A DNA stretch of 64,000 bases, from NCBI GenBank assembly GCA_024235995.1, contig JACKLI010000001.1:372001-436000 (forward strand). The letters run 5' to 3'. A program made the translations under genes and the position numbers. Below the pieces are notes generated by a model that did no database searches, had not been told where the DNA came from, and worked only from the letters and a program-made list of their open reading frames with translations. Source of the DNA: Burkholderiaceae bacterium. GTDB lineage: Bacteria; Pseudomonadota; Gammaproteobacteria; Burkholderiales; Burkholderiaceae_C. Below, one piece after another: positions 37,089 through 46,132 of the stretch; the stretch's first letter is position 1; each line of letters starts with the position of its first letter.

Positions 37089-38816
37089 TCAGGCCGCGCT
37101 CGACGCCACCGTGGGGTCGAGCGCCGGGATCTGGTTGAGCTTGTTGACCGGCGGGCCAGCAAACGTGGTCTTGAAGCGGCCGATGGACAGCATGTCGATC
37201 TCGAGCATGAAAGGGCCCTTGGCCTTCAGCGCCGCCTGCAGCTGCCCTGGCAGCGCCGCCAGGTCGGACACCCGCGCATGCGGCAGCGCCAGCGAGGCGC
37301 ACAGCTGCGCGTAGTCGGGCGTGTACAGCTCGACGTAGGCGCGGCGGCCGCCGTACTGGGCGTCCTGGATGTTCTTGATGACGCCGTAGCCCTTGTCGTT
37401 CATCAGCACTATCAGGCAGTCGCACTGCTCCTGTACCAGCGTGGCGAGCTCGCCCAGGTTCAGGATGAAGCCGCCGTCGCCGGCCAGGCACAGCGTCTTG
37501 CGGCCCGAGCCGGTGGTCTGCGCGCCCACCGCCGCGCCGATGGCCATGGGCAGGCCCTGGCCGATGCCGCCGCCGGTGGCGTGCACGCCGGCGTTGGGCT
37601 CGAACACGCGCAGCTCGCGGTTGCCCCAGGTGCTGTTGGACACGGTGACGTCGCGCACCCAATTGAACCGCCGGCCCGCGGCCTGCTGCAGCTGCTGCAC
37701 CAGCGCGCCGTAGGGGCCCAGGCCGTCGTGCAGCGCGTGCACCGCCGCGTCGTGCGCCTGGCGCAGGTCGGCCAGCAGTTGCGGGTCGGCCCGGTAGCCG
37801 CGCGCCTCCAGGCGATCGGCCAGGCCGGCGAGCACCCGCGCCGCGTCGCCGCAGACGAAGCCGTCGTCGGCATAGCAGCGCCCCTGCTGGGCGGCGTCGG
37901 CATCCACCCGGTAGAGCGGGCGCGGCAGCTTGAGTTCGTACTTGAGCGTCTCGTTGCTGCGCAGGCGCGTGCCCACCGCCAGCATGGCGTCGCAGCTCTG
38001 GTAGAACGCCTCCACCGGCTTGTGGATGTTGTAGGCGCCCAGCGAGGCCGGGTCGTCCTCGGCCACGATGCCGCGGCCCTGCACCGTCGTGACGATGCCG
38101 AAACCCAGCGCCTTCAGGCGCTGCACGGCGGCGCCGGCGTGGCGCGCGCCGCCGCCCAGCCACAGCAGCGGACGCCGGGCGGCGGCCAGGCCCGCGGCCA
38201 GCGCGTCGATGGCGGCTTTGGGCGCTTGCTGCGCGGCCGTCGGCGGCGGCGCCAGGTCCTGCGGCATGGCCACCAGCGTCTGCTGGATGTCGATCGGAAT
38301 CTCGACGCTCACCGGACCGGTGGGCGCCGTCGTGGCCACCTGCACGGCCTTCTTGAGCGTGGACAAGGCGGTCTCGGCGCTGCGCACGCGAAAGGCGGCC
38401 TTGGACACCGCGTCCAGCATGGTGAGCTGGTCGGGCGCCTCGTGGATGTAGGACAGGTTCTTGTCCAGGTAGGGCGTCTCGATCTGGCCGGTCAGGTGCA
38501 GCAGCGGCGTGCCGGCGGTGTAGGCCTCGACCAGCGAGCCGGCGATGTTGCCCGCCGCCGGCCCGGTGCTGGTGATGCACACGCCCAGGCTGGAGGTGGA
38601 GCGCGCGTAGGCGTCGGCCATGTTGCCGGCGCCGGCCTCGCCGCGCGCCATCACGAAGCGAATCTGCCCGCGCTGGGCAAAGGCGTCCAGGATCGGCATG
38701 TTGTGGATCGAGATCACGCCGAATGCCGCCTTGACGCCGCACTGCTCCAGGAAGGCGGCCACGACGGCCCCCACGGTGACTTGGGGACGCTGGGAAGAAG
38801 ATGTGGATTCAGGCAT
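37089..38816 (-). CDS. Thiamine diphosphate-dependent enzyme (acetolactate synthase/2-oxo acid decarboxylase-like)
   Basis: 575 residues with the three-domain layout of ThDP enzymes. The cofactor-activating glutamate is in MARGEAGAGNMADAYAR and the ThDP/Mg motif in CLAGDGGFILNLGEL...VLMNDKGYG. It could decarboxylate a 2-oxo acid or make a C-C bond. Together with the NadX-like and aldehyde dehydrogenase genes it suggests a deaminate, decarboxylate, oxidise sequence. It overlaps the following SDR gene upstream by eight bases, showing tight coupling. Confidence 0.88.
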   Translation of the reverse strand: MPESTSSSQRPQVTVGAVVAAFLEQCGVKAAFGVISIHNMPILDAFAQRGQIRFVMARGEAGAGNMADAYARSTSSLGVCITSTGPAAGNIAGSLVEAYTAGTPLLHLTGQIETPYLDKNLSYIHEAPDQLTMLDAVSKAAFRVRSAETALSTLKKAVQVATTAPTGPVSVEIPIDIQQTLVAMPQDLAPPPTAAQQAPKAAIDALAAGLAAARRPLLWLGGGARHAGAAVQRLKALGFGIVTTVQGRGIVAEDDPASLGAYNIHKPVEAFYQSCDAMLAVGTRLRSNETLKYELKLPRPLYRVDADAAQQGRCYADDGFVCGDAARVLAGLADRLEARGYRADPQLLADLRQAHDAAVHALHDGLGPYGALVQQLQQAAGRRFNWVRDVTVSNSTWGNRELRVFEPNAGVHATGGGIGQGLPMAIGAAVGAQTTGSGRKTLCLAGDGGFILNLGELATLVQEQCDCLIVLMNDKGYGVIKNIQDAQYGGRRAYVELYTPDYAQLCASLALPHARVSDLAALPGQLQAALKAKGPFMLEIDMLSIGRFKTTFAGPPVNKLNQIPALDPTVASSAA

Positions 38817-39636
38817 GGCGGCTGTGGCCTCCGGAGATGTCGATGTGGCTGCCGCTCGTGTAGGAGGCAAACGGCGAGACGAGAAAGGCCAGGGCGCGCG
38901 CGGCCTCATGAGGAAGTCCCAAGCGCCCCAGCGGGATGTGTTTTTGCAGGGCCAGCGCGTGGCTCCAGGCGGCCCAGTCCTGCGATTTGTCGGCGCGCGC
39001 CTCGAAGCGGCGGCGCCACTGGCCGGACTCGACCAGGCCGATCAGGATGCCGTTGACGCGCACGCCCTGCGGCGCGAACTCGGTGGCCAGCGAGCGCACC
39101 AGGTTCAGGATGCCGGCGCGCGCGGCCGAGGTGGCGACCATGTGCGGCTCGGGCTGGCGCGCCAGCAGCGAGTTGGCGCAGGCGATGGCTGCGTCGCCCA
39201 GCCGCTGGCGTTCGGCCGCGAGCTGCGGCAGGAAGGCGCGGGTGGGATGGATGATGGAAAAGAACTTGAGCTTGAGCTCGTCCATCCAGGCCTGGTCGTC
39301 GGTGTCGGCGAAGGTGGACACGCGGCCCTGGCCGGCGTTGTTGACCAGCATGGCGGCCGGGCCCAGCGCGGCCTGGCTGGCGGCGGCAAAGGCCTTGACG
39401 GATTCGCCGTCCAGCACGTCGCACGCCTGGGCGAACAGCCTGGCGCCTGGAAACTGCACGCGCAGCCGCGCCACGGCGCCGTCCAGGCGCTCGGCATTGC
39501 GGCCGCACAGGGCCACGGCGGCGCCGGCGGCCAGCAGCACCTCGACCGTGGCCAGGCCGATGCCCGAGGAGCCGCCGGTGACAACGGCCGTGCGGCCGGC
39601 CAGCGCGTCGGGCGCGAGGAAGGTGCTGGCGCTCAT
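38809..39636 (-). CDS. SDR-family protein lacking the catalytic YxxxK
   Basis: 275 residues. The NAD(P) site TGGSSGIG (20-27) and NNAG (99-102) are normal, and the C-terminus VSPFASYTSGSHIDISGGHS is typical of SDRs. At the place of the active-site YxxxK the sequence is TSAAR (169-173), so both Tyr and Lys are replaced. It may be a non-canonical dehydrogenase, use another acid/base, or be a structural protein. It overlaps both its neighbours by a few bases (the IclR and ThDP genes). Confidence 0.85.
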   Translation of the reverse strand: MSASTFLAPDALAGRTAVVTGGSSGIGLATVEVLLAAGAAVALCGRNAERLDGAVARLRVQFPGARLFAQACDVLDGESVKAFAAASQAALGPAAMLVNNAGQGRVSTFADTDDQAWMDELKLKFFSIIHPTRAFLPQLAAERQRLGDAAIACANSLLARQPEPHMVATSAARAGILNLVRSLATEFAPQGVRVNGILIGLVESGQWRRRFEARADKSQDWAAWSHALALQKHIPLGRLGLPHEAARALAFLVSPFASYTSGSHIDISGGHSRHA

Positions 39637-40490
39637 CGGGCTTGCCTCTCGGGGTGCAGCGCCACCAGGTTGGCGCCACCCTGGCGGGGTGCGTAGTTGA
39701 GCAGGCCGGACAGGCGATCGGCCGCGGCGCACACCTGCGCCACCAGGGTTTGCATCTGGTCGGCCTCGATCCGGCTGGCGTTCAGGGTCATGCCCAGCGC
39801 GGCCACCACGCGGGCGCTGTGGTCGCGCACCGGCGCGGCGATGGTGGAGATGTTGGCCTCGAAAAAGCCCTCGCTCACCGCGTAGCCGCGCTGGCGATCG
39901 GCCTGCGCCAGGTCGAACAGCTCGGTCACCGTGCGCGGGGTGCTGGGCGAGAACGACTCGAGCTGGCTTTCGGGGTACAGCGCGCGCAGCTCGGGCAGCG
40001 TCAGGTCGGCCATCAGCACGCGCCCCAGCACGGTGGCGTGGGCCGGCAGGCGCGTGCCCACGCTGACCGCGCTGACGAAGGGCGAGGGCGGCGACACGCG
40101 GGACACGTAGACGATGGAGCGGCCGTCGCGCACGATCAGATTACAGGCGTGACCCGTGTCCTTGCTCAGGCGCTCGAGCAGCGGGTGGCCCAGTTCGTTG
40201 AGCGGCAGCGAGGCCAGGTATTCGAAGCCCAGGCGCAGCACGGCCAGGCCCAGGCGGTACTCGCGCGCGCCGGCGTCGCGCTCGACGAAGCCCAGGCTCT
40301 CCAGCGTGGCCAGCAGGCGAAACACGGTGGAGCGCGGCAGCTTGAAGCGCCGTGCCAGCTCGGGCGCGGTCAGCGTGCGCGTGTCGCGGCTGAACTCGCC
40401 CAGCACGCGCAGGCCGCGCTCCAGCGCGGGCACGTTGTAGCGGTCGCCGCTTTCGTCGCCGTCGGGCAATGCTTGTTCGGTGGAATTCAT
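39633..40490 (-). CDS. IclR-family transcriptional regulator
   Basis: 285 residues. Winged helix at about 20-90 (VLGEFSRDTRTLTAPELARR, LPRSTVFRLLATLESLGFVE), then the IclR effector domain (HACNLIVRDGRSIVYVSRV, FFEANISTIAAPVRD, VVAALGMTL). It lies inside the catabolic operon and most likely controls it. A possible operator is at 45227-45244, in front of the first gene. The gene starts two bases after the hydrolase stop. Confidence 0.93.
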   Translation of the reverse strand: MNSTEQALPDGDESGDRYNVPALERGLRVLGEFSRDTRTLTAPELARRFKLPRSTVFRLLATLESLGFVERDAGAREYRLGLAVLRLGFEYLASLPLNELGHPLLERLSKDTGHACNLIVRDGRSIVYVSRVSPPSPFVSAVSVGTRLPAHATVLGRVLMADLTLPELRALYPESQLESFSPSTPRTVTELFDLAQADRQRGYAVSEGFFEANISTIAAPVRDHSARVVAALGMTLNASRIEADQMQTLVAQVCAAADRLSGLLNYAPRQGGANLVALHPERQAR

Positions 40491-40492
40491 GG

Positions 40493-41398
40493 TCAAGGCC
40501 TTTCCGGTCGGCGTGCAGGCGCCGCGCCCATCGCGACATCCAGCACGCCACCCAGCCATTGGGCCACGGCGGCGGGCTGCTCGACGTAGCTGGCGTGGCC
40601 GGCATCCGCGATCGCGTGCAGCGCCACGCCCGCCGCCCGTGCCACCTCGGCACAGGCGGGCGGCGGCGTGACCACGTCCAGCGCGCCGCAGGCCACCTGC
40701 ACCGGCACCGGAGCAGGCAGATCCGCCAGCAGGTCGCTGCCGCACAGCAGCTCGACCGCCTGGCGGTAGCCGCGCTCGTGCAGGCGGGCCATGTTCCATT
40801 GCACCCAGGCGCGCGCCACGGGCGAGGCGTGCCCGGACACCAGGCGCGCCGAGCGCTGCGCGGCCATGCCGGCGATGCCCAGCTCGGCCAGGGTTTGCAG
40901 GCGCTGGGCGCGCACGCGGGCGCCGTCGGCCGCGCGCGCCGCGGCGCCGTAGCCGCGCGCCGGGCTGATCAAGGCCAGTGCGGCAAAGCGTTCGGCGTCT
41001 TGCCGCACCGCCGGCGCCGCCATCAGGGCGCCCAGCGAATGCCCGACCAGCACGCAGCGCCGGATGCCCATGGCGTCCAGCAGCGCATGCAGGCGCCGGG
41101 CGTAGTCGCCCCCTCGCGGGGCCTCCATGGACAGCGGGGTGGACGCGCCGTAGCCCGGCGCGTCCCAGGCGATGACGCGCGTGCGCCCGGACAGCAGGAG
41201 CGCCGCCTCCAGCCACGAGGCCGAGCCCGAGCCGATGCCGTGCAGGCACACCAGCGGCAACGCGCCGTCCCGCGCCGAGCCGCACTCGCGCACCGACACC
41301 TGCCCGCCCGCCGCCAGCACGACCGGGCGTGCGGCAAAGCGCTGCTCCAGCCGATCGAGCTGATCGGCTGCCAGCGGGGGCAAGGCAAGCTCGGCCAT
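40493..41398 (-). CDS. Alpha/beta hydrolase
   Basis: 301 residues. LVCLHGIGSGSASWLEAALL is the oxyanion region, VLVGHSLGALMAAPA contains the serine nucleophile, and ADAGHASYVEQPAAVAQWL the catalytic His. The pattern is like meta-cleavage product hydrolases and 3-oxoadipate enol-lactonases. In this operon it may hydrolyse the C-C bond of the ring-fission product or an ester/lactone. Confidence 0.88.
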   Translation of the reverse strand: MAELALPPLAADQLDRLEQRFAARPVVLAAGGQVSVRECGSARDGALPLVCLHGIGSGSASWLEAALLLSGRTRVIAWDAPGYGASTPLSMEAPRGGDYARRLHALLDAMGIRRCVLVGHSLGALMAAPAVRQDAERFAALALISPARGYGAAARAADGARVRAQRLQTLAELGIAGMAAQRSARLVSGHASPVARAWVQWNMARLHERGYRQAVELLCGSDLLADLPAPVPVQVACGALDVVTPPPACAEVARAAGVALHAIADAGHASYVEQPAAVAQWLGGVLDVAMGAAPARRPERP

Positions 41399-41413
41399 GG
41401 CGCTGCTGCGGTG

Positions 41414-41965
41414 TCAGGCAGCCTCGGCGGACTTGGCCGGGCGCTTGATCTTCGACAGCGGGTCGTTCGGGCGGTAGGTGGGCGTCTCGGGCTTGGCCGC
41501 GCCCAGCATCACCAGCATCAGCGCCTCTTCGTCGCCGATGTTGATCTCGCCGCGGTACACGCCGGGCGGCCAGGAGATCAGGTCGCGCTCGCCGACGATG
41601 GCTTCCCACTTTTCCTTGCCATCGGCCGACTCGGCGATCATCTTGACCTTGCCGCGCAGCACGAAGAAGACTTCCTCGACGTCGTAGTGGATGTGCAGCG
41701 GGCCCTCGTGGCCGGCGGGCAGGATCATGGTCGAGAAGGTGAAGTGCTCGGCCGGCACCGAGTTGGTGTCGCCCGCGACGCCGGTGCCGCCGGTGCCGAT
41801 GTAGCGCATCTGCGCGCGGCCGTACTTGGGATCGACCTCGGTCTGGAATTTCAGCGCGTTCCAGTCGTAGGTGCGCGTCGCGCGATGCGCCACGCGGGAA
41901 TCCATCCATTGCTTGAGGGTGGCGCCTTCGGGGCGGTCCCAGGAGCGCTTGGGCTTGTCGGACAT
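41414..41965 (-). CDS. Cupin-domain protein
   Basis: 183 residues with one double-stranded beta-helix domain. Metal-binding motif 1 is GPLHIHYDVEEVFFVLRG (HxH, Glu). Motif 2 is weak (SWPPGVYRGEINIG), without the usual His. GAGG stands before the ATG at 41965; an in-frame GTG lies 12 bases earlier. The protein could be a metal-dependent dioxygenase, decarboxylase or isomerase in the pathway, or a sensor. Confidence 0.8.
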   Translation of the reverse strand: MSDKPKRSWDRPEGATLKQWMDSRVAHRATRTYDWNALKFQTEVDPKYGRAQMRYIGTGGTGVAGDTNSVPAEHFTFSTMILPAGHEGPLHIHYDVEEVFFVLRGKVKMIAESADGKEKWEAIVGERDLISWPPGVYRGEINIGDEEALMLVMLGAAKPETPTYRPNDPLSKIKRPAKSAEAA

Positions 41966-41980
41966 GATTGACCTCACTTT

Positions 41981-42757
41981 TCAGTTGAACACGAAACCAC
42001 CATTGACCGGCAGCAGCTGCCCGGTCACGAAACGCGCCAGATCGGAGAGCGCGAACAGCGCCACGCCGCTCACGTCGGCGGGCAGCTGCTCGCGCTGCAG
42101 CGCGCGCTGCTCGATGTAGAGCCGGTGCCGGCTCTCGGGCACGTACTCGGTCGCCTCCACCAGCACCAGGCCGGGCGCGATGGCGTTGACGGTGATGCCG
42201 TCGGCGCCGTACTCGCGCGCCAGGGCCCGCGTCAGCGAGATGACCGCGCCCTTGCTGGCCACGTAGGCCATCAGCCTGGGCGCGCCCCACAGCGCGGTGT
42301 CGGACGCCAGGTTGACGATGGCGCCGCGCCCGCTGGCCGCCAGCGCCGCATGGCAGGCGCGCGACATCAGCCAGGTGCCGCGCACGTTGACGTTCATCAC
42401 ACGGTCCCAGGTTTCGACGTCGATGTCGTCACCCGGCTTGCCGCCCGAGTCGGTGACGGCGGCGTTGTTGACCAAGCCGTCGAGCCCGCCCAGCAGGGCC
42501 AGCGCCTCACCGGCGCAGCGCTCGATCGAGGCCGGCTCGGACAGGTCGGCCACCAGGGCATGGGCCGTGAAACCCGAAGCACGCAAACCCACTGCAGCGG
42601 ACTCCACCAGCTCCGCCCGGATGTCGGCGATGGCCACCGCCGCGCCGGCCTCGCAGAAGTGCCGGGCAAAGGCCAGTCCCAGGCCGCGCGCCCCACCGGT
42701 CACCAGGATGCGGCGGCCTGCAAGGAGTTGGGCGGCACCCGCGTTCACGTCAGTCAC
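41981..42757 (-). CDS. SDR-family oxidoreductase
   Basis: 258 residues from the GTG at 42757, which has GGAG eight bases upstream. Cofactor motif TGGARGLG (20-27), NNAA (98-101), catalytic Ser152 and Tyr165-Lys169 (AYVASKG) are intact, so it should be an active dehydrogenase, unlike the SDR at 38809. It would oxidise a hydroxyl or dihydrodiol in the pathway. Confidence 0.87.
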   Translation of the reverse strand: MTDVNAGAAQLLAGRRILVTGGARGLGLAFARHFCEAGAAVAIADIRAELVESAAVGLRASGFTAHALVADLSEPASIERCAGEALALLGGLDGLVNNAAVTDSGGKPGDDIDVETWDRVMNVNVRGTWLMSRACHAALAASGRGAIVNLASDTALWGAPRLMAYVASKGAVISLTRALAREYGADGITVNAIAPGLVLVEATEYVPESRHRLYIEQRALQREQLPADVSGVALFALSDLARFVTGQLLPVNGGFVFN

Positions 42758-42772
42758 GGCTTGCACTCCAGC

Positions 42773-44128
42773 TCAAGCGGCCTTGGGATGAAAGTCCACG
42801 TCTTTGGTCTCCGGGCCCACCGCCGCGCCGATGAAAATCAGCAGCGCGCCCACCACGCCCAGCACCAGCACGGTGTAGTCGAAGGGCATGAAGTTGGCCA
42901 GGCCGGCCTGGTAGAACACGTAGAACGCCGGCAGCACGATGGCCAGGCTGTAGCCCAGGCCGAAGCCCGAGGCGCGCACGCCGGTCTGGAAGCGCTCGTT
43001 GATGTAGACCGTGCCCAGGGCCCCGGGCGACACCACCAGCACCGTGGTGATGGTGGCCAGCACGCCGACGGTGACGATGTCGCCCGGCTGGGCGTTCAGC
43101 AGCTGGTAGTAGAAGAAGGTGCCCAGCACGGCGCTGACGGCGCTGCTGGCCATGAGGTAGGTGCGCCGGCCGATGCGCTGACTGATGATGCCGCCCAGGA
43201 TGTAGGAGCCGGCCAGGATCACGTAGGCCACGACCAGCATGAAGGTCAGGTGCGTGCCAGTGATGTGCAGGCGCTTGACCAGGATGCCCGGCATGATGGC
43301 CAGGGCGGCATTGAGCGAGAGCCAGAAGCCCGTCATCACCACGAACACCTGCAGGAAGCTGCGCAGGTTCTCGCCGCGAAACAGCGCCTTCAGCGGCGAC
43401 TCGGTGCGCTCGGCCTTGCCGGCCTTGGCCCAGACCTCGGACTCCTCCACCGAGGTGTGGTAGTAGTACGCCAGCGCGAAGGCCATGAGGGCGCCGAAGA
43501 CGAAGGGAATGCGCCAGCCCCACTGCACGTAGGGCGAGTCCAGGCTGCCGCCGGGCAGGAAGTAGAGGACCGCCAGCGTCACCAGCGAGATGAAGGCCGT
43601 GCCCAGCGAGGCCGCGCTTTGGATGAGCGCGCCATAGAAGCCGCGCTTGGCCTTGGGGCTGTATTCCATCGCCAGCGGGTTGGCCGAGGTGTATTCGCCC
43701 CCCAGGAAGATGCCGTCGATCAGGCGCAGCACGATGAACACCCACAGCACCGACTCGCCCCAGTGCTGGTAGCCCGGCAGCGCGGCGATCAGCAGCGTGA
43801 CCACGCCGAAGCCCAGCACGCACAGCACGGTCACGCGCTTGCGGCCGATGGTGTCGGCGTAGTGGCCGAAGATGATGGCACCCAGCGGCCGGCCGATCAG
43901 CGTGGTGGCGAAGATCATGGCCGAGACGATGGCGGCCATGGTGGGCGAGAGCTCGCCCTTGGGGATGAAGTAGATCATCGCCGGCGCCAGGGCGATCACC
44001 GGCAGGAAGATGTCGTAGTTGTCGACGAAAAAGCCGACGAAGGCGCCCCACACGGCCCGCCGGGCCTGGGGCGTGAGTTCTTCGTCGCTGGCGCTGGCGG
44101 GGCTGGCCTGCAATGGGACGCTTGTCAT
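42773..44128 (-). CDS. MFS transporter, metabolite:proton symporter type
   Basis: 451 residues, twelve helices. The loop GRPLGAIIFGHYADTIGRKR is the signature of the sugar/metabolite-H+ symporter groups that include aromatic acid importers. A second copy of the motif (GGIISQRIGRRTYLM) marks the C-terminal half. It is the second gene of the catabolic operon and the most likely inner-membrane importer of its substrate. Confidence 0.9.
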   Translation of the reverse strand: MTSVPLQASPASASDEELTPQARRAVWGAFVGFFVDNYDIFLPVIALAPAMIYFIPKGELSPTMAAIVSAMIFATTLIGRPLGAIIFGHYADTIGRKRVTVLCVLGFGVVTLLIAALPGYQHWGESVLWVFIVLRLIDGIFLGGEYTSANPLAMEYSPKAKRGFYGALIQSAASLGTAFISLVTLAVLYFLPGGSLDSPYVQWGWRIPFVFGALMAFALAYYYHTSVEESEVWAKAGKAERTESPLKALFRGENLRSFLQVFVVMTGFWLSLNAALAIMPGILVKRLHITGTHLTFMLVVAYVILAGSYILGGIISQRIGRRTYLMASSAVSAVLGTFFYYQLLNAQPGDIVTVGVLATITTVLVVSPGALGTVYINERFQTGVRASGFGLGYSLAIVLPAFYVFYQAGLANFMPFDYTVLVLGVVGALLIFIGAAVGPETKDVDFHPKAA

Positions 44129-44221
44129 GGGTCGATCTCCTTGGCCCCGGCGCGTGCCATGCGCCCGGGGCGGGATGAATGGGGGTTGGCGCCGGGCCGG
44201 GTGTTGCAGGCCCGGGCCGTC

Positions 44222-45226
44222 TTATTCGGCCTTGATGCCCAGCTCGCCCACGATGCGGGTGAAGCGGTCCAGGTCGGTCAGCGCCACCTTGCGCAGGACC
44301 TCGGGCGAGCCGCCTACCGGCAGCATGCCCAGCACGCGCAGGCGCTGCGCCAGGTCCGGGTCCTTGATGAGGGCGTTCAGCTCGGTGTTGAGCCTGCCGA
44401 CCACCTCGGCAGGCAAGCCCTTGGGGCCGAACAGGCCGTTCCAGGCCACCACCTCGACGCCCTTGACGCCCAACTCGGCCAGCGTGGGCACGTTGGGCGC
44501 CAGCGGCGAGCGCTGGTCCTGCGCCACGGCCAGCAGCCTGATCCTGCCGTCCTTCAGGTAGGGCTCGACCGGACCGTAGGTGACCCAGGTCAGCGGCAGG
44601 TGGCCGCCGACCACGTCGTTGAGCCCCGGCGCGATGCCCTTGTAAGGCACGTGGGAGAACTGGGCGCCCGCCGCGCGGTTGAACATCTCGCCCAGCACGT
44701 GCATGGGCGAGCCGGTGCCCGGGCTGGCGTAGCTGAGCGCGGCCGTCTTGCTGGCCTGGACGGCGTCGGCCAGCGTGTTGAACTTGCCGCCCGGGCCGGC
44801 GGCCAGGAACAGCGGCTGCGCGCCGACTTGGAAGATCGGCGTGAGCGCGCGCATGTCGTAGGCCGTCGCCGGGCTGGGCTTGAGCACCAGCTGGGCCATG
44901 GTGACGGTGCTGGGCGCCATCAACAGGGTGTAGCCGTCCGGCGGCGCCTTGTTGACGAAGCTGGTGCCGATGATGCCGCTGGCGCCGGGCTTGTTGTCGA
45001 CGATGACCGGCTGGCCCAGGCGGCTGGAGAGCTTTTCGCCCAGCAGGCGCGCCACGGCGTCGGTGTCGCCACCGGCCGGATAGGCCACCACGATGGTGAT
45101 GGGCTTGGAGGGCCAGGCCTGGGCCATGGCTGGCGTCAGGCCGGCACCCAGCGCGCCGACCCCGAAGGCCAGACCCGCAACCCACCGCCCCAGTTTGCGT
45201 CGTTGAATGTTTCGCATATGGATCAT
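44222..45226 (-). CDS. Bug/TctC binding protein, first gene of the catabolic operon
   Basis: 334 residues with an Arg-rich start and signal peptide ending AMAQA. The mature part has VVAYPAGGDTDAVARLLGEK, VDNKPGASGIIGTSFVNKAP, HVPYKGIAPGLNDVVGGHLP and TLAELGVKGVEVVAWNGLFG, the Bug family pattern. No TctAB genes are near. The ATG at 45226 has GGAG three bases away and an alternative at 45217 has it twelve away, so the start is uncertain. The two Bug proteins of this operon differ considerably. Confidence 0.92.
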   Translation of the reverse strand: MIHMRNIQRRKLGRWVAGLAFGVGALGAGLTPAMAQAWPSKPITIVVAYPAGGDTDAVARLLGEKLSSRLGQPVIVDNKPGASGIIGTSFVNKAPPDGYTLLMAPSTVTMAQLVLKPSPATAYDMRALTPIFQVGAQPLFLAAGPGGKFNTLADAVQASKTAALSYASPGTGSPMHVLGEMFNRAAGAQFSHVPYKGIAPGLNDVVGGHLPLTWVTYGPVEPYLKDGRIRLLAVAQDQRSPLAPNVPTLAELGVKGVEVVAWNGLFGPKGLPAEVVGRLNTELNALIKDPDLAQRLRVLGMLPVGGSPEVLRKVALTDLDRFTRIVGELGIKAE

Positions 45227-45252
45227 CGTCTCCGTAATGAAACGATATTGTA
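45227..45252 (-). promoter_or_regulatory. Promoter -10 and possible operator of the catabolic operon
   Basis: Minus-strand -10 TACAAT (45252-45247); no good -35. The imperfect palindrome CGTCTC CGTAAT GAAACG (45227-45244) covers the expected start point and the ribosome site. It is a candidate for binding by the operon's IclR protein. Confidence 0.45.
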
Positions 45253-45368
45253 GAAGTCGGTTGATCGGCGTGGATTGGGAATTACCCTAGGGCCGCGAAA
45301 CGGAGCCCCCGTCGATGGGATTTCGGAGCGGCCCGGCGCGCGCTCGGCCTGCCGGCTATATTGGCGCG

Positions 45369-46073
45369 ATGACCTCAAGCCTGAACACCTTCCCCATCAC
45401 CCGCAAGTGGCCCGCGCGCCACCCCGAGCGCCTGCAGCTGTATACGCTGGCCACGCCCAACGGCGTCAAGGCCTCGATCGCGCTGGAGGAAACCGGCCTG
45501 CCCTACGAGGCGCACCGCGTCAGCTTCGACACGCAGGACCAGCTGTCGCCCGAGTTCCTCTCGCTCAACCCCAACAACAAGATCCCGGCCATCCTCGACC
45601 CCGACGGCCCGGGCGGCCAGCCGCTGGCGCTGTTCGAGTCGGGCGCCATCCTGATCTACCTGGCCGACAAGACCGGCCAGCTGCTGCCCAGGGACCCGGC
45701 CGCGCGCTACCACGCGCTGCAATGGCTGATGTGGCAGATGGGCGGCGTCGGCCCCATGTTCGGCCAGGTCGGCTTCTTTCACAAATACGCCGGGCGCGAG
45801 TACGAGGACAAGCGCCCGCTGGGCCGCTATGTGAATGAGAGCGCGCGCCTGCTGGGTGTGCTGGACGGCCACCTGAAGGGCCGCGCCTGGATGCTGGGCG
45901 ACGAATACACCATCGCCGACATCGCCATCTTTCCGTGGGTGCGCAACCTGGTCGGCTGGTACGAGGCGGGCGAGCTGGTCGGCTTCGAGCGCTTTGCCGA
46001 GGTGCGGCGCGTGCTGGACGCCTTTCTGGCCCGGCCGGCGGTGCAGCGGGGGTTGAAGATGCCGCAGGCCTGA
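45369..46073 (+). CDS. Glutathione S-transferase (YghU/nu-class-like)
   Basis: 234 residues. N-terminal thioredoxin fold with LYTLATPNGVKASIALEETG, cis-Pro region NNKIPAIL and FESGAILIYLADKTG, then the helical domain (DEYTIADIAIFPWVRNL). It resembles the YghU/YfcG group with disulfide reductase activity. A TATATT hexamer at 45356-45361 lies just before the ATG, so the mRNA may be leaderless. It is divergent from the catabolic operon and may serve it in detoxification. Confidence 0.9.
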   Translation: MTSSLNTFPITRKWPARHPERLQLYTLATPNGVKASIALEETGLPYEAHRVSFDTQDQLSPEFLSLNPNNKIPAILDPDGPGGQPLALFESGAILIYLADKTGQLLPRDPAARYHALQWLMWQMGGVGPMFGQVGFFHKYAGREYEDKRPLGRYVNESARLLGVLDGHLKGRAWMLGDEYTIADIAIFPWVRNLVGWYEAGELVGFERFAEVRRVLDAFLARPAVQRGLKMPQA

Positions 46074-46132
46074 GGCATCCGCACCCAGCGTCATCGGTCA
46101 TTCAAGCCTTGCCCTTGAGCACCCTCCATCCC

